This document shows positions 6,242 to 10,128 of a stretch of DNA of 10,128 nt, piece after piece; within the stretch, counting starts at the first letter, position 1; each line of letters starts with the position of its first letter. Made by a program: the position numbers and the translations under genes. The notes under the pieces were generated by a model. That model was not told where the DNA came from. It saw only the letters and a program-made list of their open reading frames with translations, and searched no databases. This DNA is from an uncultured Oscillibacter sp. (lineage in GTDB: Bacteria; Bacillota; Clostridia; Oscillospirales; Oscillospiraceae), in contig CAJUBX010000081.1 of the NCBI GenBank assembly GCA_910585165.1, forward strand, positions 1-10,128. The letters run 5' to 3'.

Positions 6242-6371
6242 TGTGGAAAACCTTGTGGAAAGTGTGGATAACTATTTGTAGAAGGTTTTTATGTCCGGCT
6301 TTATGTAAATTAAAAAAGCACGGGATGCCCCGGCGGCAGCCGGAAAGCAATTTTGAAAAAACTGTGGAAAA
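6242..6371 (-). promoter_or_regulatory. Cluster of four DnaA boxes, all in the same orientation
   Basis: Read on the minus strand: TTTTCCACA (6250-6242), CTTTCCACA (6262-6254), the perfect consensus TTATCCACA (6271-6263) and TTTTCCACA (6371-6363). Three lie within 30 bases with centre spacings of 12 and 9 bases. The boxes sit next to AT-rich tracts. Such tandem arrays with TTATCCACA/TTTTCCACA variants are the typical DnaA-binding arrangement of Firmicutes origins. Confidence 0.75.
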
Positions 6372-6461
6372 ACCCAGAAGCTCCCCCAGACACAACTGGA
6401 TTTTATTTCCAGTCCCTCTGGACGCTTTTTCAGTGAAGCGTCAAAAATCGACAAAGTGCTC

Positions 6462-6486
6462 AAAGAAAAACGCAGGATTTCCTGCG
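6462..6486 (-). terminator. Orphan intrinsic-terminator-like hairpin on the minus strand
   Basis: The minus strand has CGCAGGA-AA-TCCTGCG (6486-6471) followed by TTTTTCTTT (6470-6462). The form is that of a compact intrinsic terminator, but no minus-strand gene lies just upstream. It may end a small RNA transcribed from about 6490-6700, stop antisense transcription from entering the DnaA-box region, or be a fortuitous structure. Confidence 0.45.
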
Positions 6487-6545
6487 GTAATACCCATTGT
6501 AATTAGGACAGCCTGCGGAGAACAGTCCAAACCTTCCGTTCATTC

Positions 6546-6574
6546 TTGCCTTTTTCCCGTCCGGCGTTTATAAT
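6546..6574 (+). promoter_or_regulatory. Sigma-A promoter upstream of the EEP-family gene
   Basis: TTGCCT (6546-6551), 17 bases, then perfect TATAAT (6569-6574). Transcription would begin near 6581, leaving a leader of about 195 bases before the GTG at 6775. Confidence 0.65.
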
Positions 6575-6580
6575 GGAGCG

Positions 6581-6774
6581 GGATTTTCCTCCGTAGCCGC
6601 GTGCGCGGCGCCGAGCGGCCCCTTGCTCCCGCGCACCTGCGGGAGCATGAAGCGCCGCCCCGCGCCAAAACGGCTGCCGGAGGAACTCCATGAAAAAAGG
6701 AACGGACCGCAGACCCGCTCCGGCGGAGCGGAGCATGCGGCCTGCCCGTATTGAGAAAAAGGAGGCGCGTCACA
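6581..6774 (+). other. Long structured leader of the EEP-family gene
   Basis: The leader contains a perfect 8-base-arm hairpin GCTCCCGC/GCGGGAGC (6625-6632 with 6639-6646), a hairpin CCGCTCC/GGAGCGG (6715-6721 with 6725-6731), and CCGCG/CGCGG near 6597-6608. None is followed by a T-run, so I cannot call an attenuator or a known riboswitch. A small reading frame with its own ribosome binding site begins at 6690. Confidence 0.4.
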
Positions 6775-6887
6775 GTGAAGGGACTGCTCAGCGAAGACCG
6801 GCAGCGTCTGGGGACGCTGCTGGACCACACCTCACAGGCGGAGGTCATGGCAAAGATTCCCCAGTTTTCCCAGGCCGAAATCCATAA
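6690..6887 (+). CDS. Doubtful small ORF overlapping the EEP gene start (65 aa)
   Basis: ATG at 6690 follows GGAGG (6679-6683) by 6 bases and opens MKKGTDRRPAP, so initiation is plausible. After about 28 codons the frame runs into the start of the EEP gene in another register, and the product becomes low-complexity (RRPAASGDAAGPH), as expected for an out-of-frame shadow. It has no recognisable domain. If translated, it could act as a leader peptide influencing initiation at 6775. It could equally be chance or a gene remnant. Confidence 0.2.
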   Translation: MKKGTDRRPAPAERSMRPARIEKKEARHSEGTAQRRPAASGDAAGPHLTGGGHGKDSPVFPGRNP

Positions 6888-7818
6888 TTTGGCCCCGGTT
6901 CCATCTCAGGTCCCGGAGTCCCTGGGCATGCTGGTGTTCAACATGGAACGGGGCGTGTGCCTGGCGGAGCTGGGAGATTTCCTGGAGCACTGCCCGGCGG
7001 TCCGGCCCTTTGACGTGATTCTCGCCAACGAGCTGGACGACGGCTGCGTCCGTTCCGGCGGGAAGGATACCACCCTGGAGCTGGCAAAGCGGCTGGGGAT
7101 GAACGCGGTGTTCGGCCTGGAGTTCATCGAGCTGGTGAACCGGGAGGACCCCAAGGGCTTCCACGGCAACGCCATCTTTTCCCGCTGGCCCATCCGGCGG
7201 GCTAAAGCAGTCCGCCTGCCGGAGCAGTACAACTGGTATTTCGACCGCCAGCGGCGCATCGGCGGGCGGCTGGCCATTCTGGCGGAACTGGACGTGGGCG
7301 GGCAGCCCTTGGGCGTGGGGACTATTCATCTGGAGAACCGGACCCACGGTCCCGGCCGCCGGGCCCAGCTGGAGGCCGTGCTGGCGGAGGCGGAGGCTAT
7401 GTTCCCCGGCATGCCGGTGGTCCTGGGCGGCGATCTGAACACCAACACCTTCGACGGCCGGGACAAGGACGCGATTCAGGCCGTGGCGGGAAGCCCTGCG
7501 CTCCAGCGCCGCTGTCTGGAGGATGTGTCCGCCTGGGAGGGATGCCTCCCGGCGGCGGAAGGGGCGGGCTACCGCCTCCTGCCGGACAGGGCCATGCCCA
7601 CCCGGCGCAAGCCCCTTCCCGGCGGAGGACATCTGGATTTGCGGCTGGACTGGCTGCTGGTCCGGGGGATGGAGACCGGAGAGAGCCGCACCGTCTCCAC
7701 CCGGAGGGAGGACTGCGGCTTCGCTCCAGCGGGGTCCGCCCTGGCGGCGTTTACCGGGGAGGAGCTTTCCGACCACAACGCGGTCTGGGCCTCCTGCGCC
7801 TGGAGGAGCTCACTGTAA
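6775..7818 (+). CDS. Endonuclease/exonuclease/phosphatase (EEP) family protein
   Basis: A Mg2+-dependent phosphoesterase of the DNase I/ExoIII/inositol phosphatase fold; the exact substrate cannot be read from sequence. Numbering from the GTG start (347 aa), the family motifs appear in order: FNMERG (55-60) with Asn and Glu ligands, LANELDDG (83-90) with metal-binding Glu86, and FHGNAIFSRWPI (129-140), matching the GNAILSR motif. Then follow GTIHLENRTHGPGRR (182-196) with catalytic His185, GGDLNTNT (218-225) with Asp220 and Asn222, RLDWLLV (290-296) with Asp292, and LSDHNAVWA (331-339) with the terminal SDH. All catalytic positions are present, so it should be active. No signal peptide is evident. 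GTG at 6775 is preferred over an in-frame TTG at 6751 because GGAGG (6761-6765) lies 9 bases before it. It is transcribed away from the putative origin and ends in a shared terminator with the rhodanese gene. Confidence 0.88.
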   Translation: MKGLLSEDRQRLGTLLDHTSQAEVMAKIPQFSQAEIHNLAPVPSQVPESLGMLVFNMERGVCLAELGDFLEHCPAVRPFDVILANELDDGCVRSGGKDTTLELAKRLGMNAVFGLEFIELVNREDPKGFHGNAIFSRWPIRRAKAVRLPEQYNWYFDRQRRIGGRLAILAELDVGGQPLGVGTIHLENRTHGPGRRAQLEAVLAEAEAMFPGMPVVLGGDLNTNTFDGRDKDAIQAVAGSPALQRRCLEDVSAWEGCLPAAEGAGYRLLPDRAMPTRRKPLPGGGHLDLRLDWLLVRGMETGESRTVSTRREDCGFAPAGSALAAFTGEELSDHNAVWASCAWRSSL

Positions 7819-7853
7819 AATCATAACCACCGACATGGCCGGTGGTTATGATT
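7819..7853. terminator. Shared hairpin between convergent EEP and rhodanese genes
   Basis: Perfect 14-base arms AATCATAACCACCG (7819-7832) and its reverse complement (7840-7853) around a 7-base loop. It fills the whole 36-base gap between the two stop codons. On the minus strand it ends in a run of four T. On the plus strand the T-run is poor, so termination may be better for the rhodanese transcript. Confidence 0.75.
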
Positions 7854-7854
7854 G

Positions 7855-8274
7855 TCAGTCGGTTGTAGTCTCATAGGGCCAGTCCTGAATGCCGCCGAAG
7901 TCGGCGACATTGGCATAGCCCATGCCGCTTAACTTTTCTGCCGCCTCAGCGCTACGGCGGCCGGAGTGGCAGTACACCAGAATCTCCGCGTCCTTGTCAA
8001 AGGGAAGGGGAAGCTCCGGCAGGATGTCCTCGTTGGGAAAGCACACCGCGCCGGGGATGTGGCCCCCGTCGTACTCCTCCTGGGTCCGTACGTCCAGAAG
8101 GATGATATCCGGGTTTTCATCCAGGCGGGTCTTTGCCGCCTCAGGGGCAAGGGTCAGGTATCCCTTGCTGGGCTCGGCATGGGCCGCGGCTCTCACGGCG
8201 GTACGGGCATTGTAGAATTTGAGGATGGCCATGCCGAAACAGATGACGGCGGCCAGAAGAAAAAGCTCTTTCAT
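7855..8274 (-). CDS. Membrane-anchored single-domain rhodanese
   Basis: A single rhodanese domain (sulfurtransferase fold that carries a persulfide on an active-site Cys) follows one N-terminal membrane segment. In the 139-residue protein, residues 4-19 are hydrophobic (LFLLAAVICFGMAILK). The domain starts near residue 40 with the typical LDVRTQEEYDGGHIPGA block (60-76), and the active loop is C102-HSGRRS (102-108). GIQDW (128-132) closes the fold. The catalytic Cys and the Arg-rich loop are intact, consistent with an active enzyme. There is no lipobox and no clear signal peptidase site, so a signal anchor is more likely than secretion; orientation is uncertain because basic residues follow the helix. 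ATG at 8274 has AGGAGG (8286-8281) 6 bases upstream; the TTG at 8295 is rejected. It is probably a single-gene transcript, and its physiological acceptor is unknown. Confidence 0.92.
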   Translation of the reverse strand: MKELFLLAAVICFGMAILKFYNARTAVRAAAHAEPSKGYLTLAPEAAKTRLDENPDIILLDVRTQEEYDGGHIPGAVCFPNEDILPELPLPFDKDAEILVYCHSGRRSAEAAEKLSGMGYANVADFGGIQDWPYETTTD

Positions 8275-8312
8275 AGAGCGCCTCCTGTGTTCCAAGTTTC
8301 GGGATAAATCCC

Positions 8313-8341
8313 AGTTTACAGGAAATAGGCGTAAAAATCAA
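8313..8341 (-). promoter_or_regulatory. Probable promoter of the rhodanese gene
   Basis: Minus strand TTGATT (8341-8336), 17 bases, then TAAACT (8318-8313). Each hexamer matches the sigma-A consensus at 4 of 6 positions and the spacing is ideal. It lies just after the terminator of the preceding msmK-type gene, which supports an independent transcript. Confidence 0.5.
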
Positions 8342-8350
8342 CCTCTTTGT

Positions 8351-8384
8351 AAAAAGCCGGCACGGATTTTCCGTGCCGGCTTTT
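8351..8384 (-). terminator. Strong intrinsic terminator of the msmK/ugpC-type gene
   Basis: Perfect 15-base arms (8352-8366 with 8370-8384) with a 3-base loop and core GCCGGCACGGA. On the minus strand the GC stem is followed by five T (8355-8351), 22 bases after the stop at 8407. The A/T-run symmetry would let it work in both directions. Confidence 0.92.
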
Positions 8385-8406
8385 GCATGGATGGAAAGAA
8401 AACCGC

Positions 8407-9585
8407 TTAGAACTCCAGATTCTTCCCCTCGCTGTCAAAGAGATGGCAGACGCTGCCGTCAAAGCTGAGGTGAATGGAAGTGCCGGGGGCGAAGCTGACG
8501 CTGGAGAGGTCCAGAGTGGGCACAATCACGACCACGTCCCGCCCCTCGGCGTTGGCGTGGAGATGAACCTCGCTGCCCATCATCTCGGAGACGTCCACGG
8601 AGGCCGTCAGGGTGTTGGCCCCGTCGCCCAGGGTGATGTGGCTGGGACGGACGCCCAGAGTGATGGCCTGGGACCCCACGTTTTTGGCCGCCAGGGCCTG
8701 CTGCTTCACGTCGGAGAGAACAACCTTCATGCCGCCCACAGAGACGCTGTACTTTCCGTCCTCCTTGAGGAGCTTTGCGTCGAAGAAGTTCATCTGCGGC
8801 GTGCCGATGAACCCGGCCACAAAGAGATTGGCGGGATGATCGAAGACCTGCTGGGGCGTGCCGATCTGCTGGATAAAGCCGTCCTTCATGATGACGATCC
8901 GATCGCCCAGGGTCATGGCCTCGGTCTGGTCATGGGTGACGTACATGAAGGTGGTATTGATCTTCTGCCGGAGCTTGATGATCTCCGCCCGCATCTGGTT
9001 GCGGAGCTTGGCGTCCAGGTTGGAGAGAGGTTCGTCCATCAGCAGGACCTTGGGCTCCCGGACAATGGCGCGGCCAATGGCCACCCGCTGGCGCTGGCCG
9101 CCGGACAGGGCCTTGGGCTTGCGGTCCAGATACTGGGTGATGTCCAGGATCTCGGCGGCCTCTTTCACGCGGCGGTCGATCTCGTCCTTGTCCATCTTGC
9201 GCAGCTTCAGGGGGAAGGCCATGTTCTCATACACCGTCATGTGGGGATACAGGGCGTAGCTCTGGAAGACCATGGCGATGTCCCGGTTCTTGGGTTCCAC
9301 GTCGTTCATGAGCTGGCCGTCGATGTACAGCTCGCCCTCGCTGATCTCCTCCAGGCCGGCAACCATCCGCAGCGTGGTGGACTTGCCGCAGCCGGAGGGG
9401 CCCACCAGGACGATGAACTCCTTGTCCGCGATGTCCAGATTGAACTCCTGCACCGCCACGACGCCCTTGTCCGTTACCTGGAGGTTGACCTTCTTCTCGG
9501 GATCGTCCTTCTTCTTCTTGGCCTTTTTCTGGTCGCCGCTGTGGGGGTAGATCTCCTTGATGCTCTTGAGGTTCAGAGTTGCCAT
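8407..9585 (-). CDS. ugpC: Carbohydrate ABC importer ATP-binding protein, MsmK/MsmX/UgpC type
   Basis: The ATPase of a CUT1-family sugar (or glycerol-3-phosphate) importer. In the 392-residue protein: Walker A GPSGCGKST (62-70), Q-loop Gln108, signature LSGGQRQ (160-166), Walker B LLMDEP (181-186) with catalytic Glu185, D-loop SNLD (188-191) and switch His218. The C-terminal TOBE/MalK-like regulatory domain spans about 258-392 and includes GVRPSHI (311-317). Segments such as GELYIDGQLMNDV and DRKPKALSGGQRQR closely resemble streptococcal MsmK and B. subtilis MsmX, which serve several importers. No permease or binding-protein gene lies beside it, which fits a shared ATPase. An unusual Lys-rich insertion (about residues 16-40) separates the first strand from the usual VxxFNLDI. 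ATG at 9585 begins the conserved MATLNLKSI; the ribosome binding site is weak (AAGTGAG). A TTG extension to 9687 is rejected as low-complexity Arg-rich sequence. Confidence 0.93.
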   Translation of the reverse strand: MATLNLKSIKEIYPHSGDQKKAKKKKDDPEKKVNLQVTDKGVVAVQEFNLDIADKEFIVLVGPSGCGKSTTLRMVAGLEEISEGELYIDGQLMNDVEPKNRDIAMVFQSYALYPHMTVYENMAFPLKLRKMDKDEIDRRVKEAAEILDITQYLDRKPKALSGGQRQRVAIGRAIVREPKVLLMDEPLSNLDAKLRNQMRAEIIKLRQKINTTFMYVTHDQTEAMTLGDRIVIMKDGFIQQIGTPQQVFDHPANLFVAGFIGTPQMNFFDAKLLKEDGKYSVSVGGMKVVLSDVKQQALAAKNVGSQAITLGVRPSHITLGDGANTLTASVDVSEMMGSEVHLHANAEGRDVVVIVPTLDLSSVSFAPGTSIHLSFDGSVCHLFDSEGKNLEF

Positions 9586-9767
9586 AGCGTACTCACTTTG
9601 ACGAAGCGGCCTCCGCCGTCTCCGCCTCGCCCCGGGAAGCGCGTTCCCGCGGGCATTACGGCAGGTCTCCACACTGCCGCACCGCAAGTGAAAGCGGGGG
9701 GTTCCTCCTTTTTTGTTGGTGCCGGGGGCGATAGAAATGGAGTCGCCCGCCGGCCCGTTGATTTATG
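9586..9767 (-). other. Leader/intergenic region before the msmK-type gene
   Basis: I find no convincing -35/-10 pair here. On the minus strand there is a strong ribosome-binding-like AAAAAAGGAGGAA (9714-9702) with no start codon at a useful distance: the nearest in-frame TTG is 16 bases past GGAGG. The remaining part towards the msmK start is GC-rich. It could be a leader with a lost or very short peptide. Confidence 0.3.
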
Positions 9768-9787
9768 GAAAGGCGGAAGGCTCCGCC
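9768..9787 (-). terminator. Weak terminator candidate after nagA
   Basis: Minus-strand arms GGCGGA and TCCGCC (9787-9782 and 9777-9772, 4-base loop) are followed by only three T. It lies 24 bases after the nagA stop. If inefficient, nagA and the msmK-type gene could be co-transcribed. Confidence 0.35.
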
Positions 9788-9810
9788 AGGTCCAACGCTG
9801 AAAATGGGAA

Positions 9811-10128
9811 TCAGGCCGTGACGGCCGCGCCCTTGAATATGATTTTCCGAATGGACAAATCCTTTTGGTCCAGCAATACGATGCTGGCCTCCTTGCCCAC
9901 GTCCAGAGTTCCGGTCCGGTCCTCGATGCCGATGGACTGGGCGGGGTTGTAGGTGCAGGCCCGCACCGCGTCCGCCGCCGGAACGCCGAAGGCGACCGCC
10001 TGGCGCAGACAGCCCATCAGGCTGGTGACGGAGCCGGCCAGCGTCTCCGGATGGTGCAGGATGGTGGCCCGGTTGCCGTGGACCTCGATCATCTGCCCGC
10101 CGAAGGGATACTCGCCGTCGGGCATGCC
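9811..10128 (-). CDS. nagA: N-acetylglucosamine-6-phosphate deacetylase NagA, C-terminal part (5' end off the window)
   Basis: These are the last 105 residues of an amidohydrolase that removes acetate from GlcNAc-6-phosphate in amino-sugar catabolism and cell-wall recycling. The fragment starts in the conserved GMPDGEYPFGGQ segment, just after the catalytic Asp region, which lies outside. It continues with ETLAGSVTSLMGCLRQAV (the TLAGS motif), the helix ADAVRACTYNPAQSIGI, and the composite beta-sandwich RTGTLDVGKEASIVLLD that is typical of NagA C-termini. The stop is at 9811. The fragment has no frameshift and looks intact. Gene order nagA - sugar-ABC ATPase on one strand suggests a carbohydrate-use neighbourhood. 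The metal-binding residues cannot be judged from this part. Confidence 0.9.
   Translation of the reverse strand, partial: GMPDGEYPFGGQMIEVHGNRATILHHPETLAGSVTSLMGCLRQAVAFGVPAADAVRACTYNPAQSIGIEDRTGTLDVGKEASIVLLDQKDLSIRKIIFKGAAVTA

Larger units (their letters stand above)
5842..6545. other. Gene-free AT-richer region: candidate replication origin (oriC)
   Basis: No reading frame here has a ribosome binding site together with a plausible protein. The region is clearly more AT-rich than its surroundings, with T- and A-runs at 6040-6076 and 6285-6317. It contains the palindrome pair, the DnaA-box cluster, three hairpins between 6395 and 6486 (ACTGGA/TCCAGT, GACGCTT/AAGCGTC, CGCAGGA/TCCTGCG), and outward-facing transcription units on both sides. 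Hand counts of sampled lines show plus-strand GC skew changing sign across it. These features together fit a Firmicutes chromosomal origin, but dnaA, dnaN, rpmH and the usual neighbours are not in the window. The alternative is a secondary DnaA-binding locus. Confidence 0.55.

Noticed and set aside
6447..6453. ATCGACA, close to a Spo0A box (TTCGACA), near the DnaA boxes
   Set aside because: A single 6-of-7 match is expected by chance in a region of this length, so it does not support Spo0A control.
6241..6573. 110-residue plus-strand frame starting at the DnaA boxes
   Set aside because: It has no ribosome binding site, no recognisable domain and mixed Cys/Arg/Lys composition; the DNA-level DnaA-box pattern explains the sequence better.
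6503..6848. Minus-strand frames of 77-102 residues upstream of the EEP gene
   Set aside because: They overlap each other in several registers, lack ribosome binding sites and run through the GC-rich hairpins of the leader.
9586..9687. N-terminal extension of the sugar ATPase from a TTG
   Set aside because: The extra 34 residues are Arg-rich and unlike the family; the conserved MATLNLKSI start at 9585 fits homologues.
8383..9801. 472-residue plus-strand frame over the sugar ATPase
   Set aside because: It is antisense to an intact ABC ATPase; its His/Leu/Asp-rich product is a mirror of conserved codons.

Overview
The window looks like chromosomal DNA of a GC-rich member of the Clostridia, most likely of the Oscillospiraceae type. 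The evidence is strong AGGAGG ribosome binding sites about 6 bases before most starts, short sigma-A style promoters, Rho-independent terminators, a MsmK/MsmX-type sugar ATPase, a KtrB/TrkH-type K+ transporter and a surface-protein beta module common in gut Clostridia. The taxon cannot be fixed from sequence alone.

Left half (1-5841, all minus strand). The 5' end of a TrkH/KtrB potassium channel gene runs off the left edge. Before it lies a 1018-residue protein whose two ends match the flagellin N- and C-terminal D1 regions, with about 770 residues between them carrying a helical segment and a glycine-rich beta-helix-like module. Its upstream region contains an exact match to the Gram-positive flagellar sigma factor (SigD/FliA) -10 element. 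Next comes a tight three-gene operon, mnmA - small Cys-rich protein - tcdA, with its own promoter and terminator, concerned with tRNA anticodon-loop modification.

Middle (5779-6774, no convincing gene). This AT-richer region holds two related large palindromes next to the mnmA promoter, a cluster of four same-orientation DnaA boxes (one perfect), several hairpins, an orphan minus-strand terminator, and a plus-strand promoter with a structured leader. In the lines I counted by hand, plus-strand GC skew is C-rich to the left and G-rich to the right, even in minus-strand genes on the right. Together this suggests a chromosomal replication origin (oriC), or at least a DnaA-binding locus, although no dnaA gene lies in the window.

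Right half (6775-10128). An endonuclease/exonuclease/phosphatase-family protein (plus) converges on a membrane-anchored single-domain rhodanese (minus) across a shared perfect hairpin. Further right, on the minus strand, are a stand-alone sugar-importer ATPase (MsmK/UgpC type, with an unusual Lys-rich insertion) and the 3' part of nagA (N-acetylglucosamine-6-phosphate deacetylase). The last two suggest carbohydrate and amino-sugar use.

The points most worth a second look are the flagellin/beta-helix chimera with its sigma-D-like promoter, and the putative oriC with its adjacent palindrome pair.
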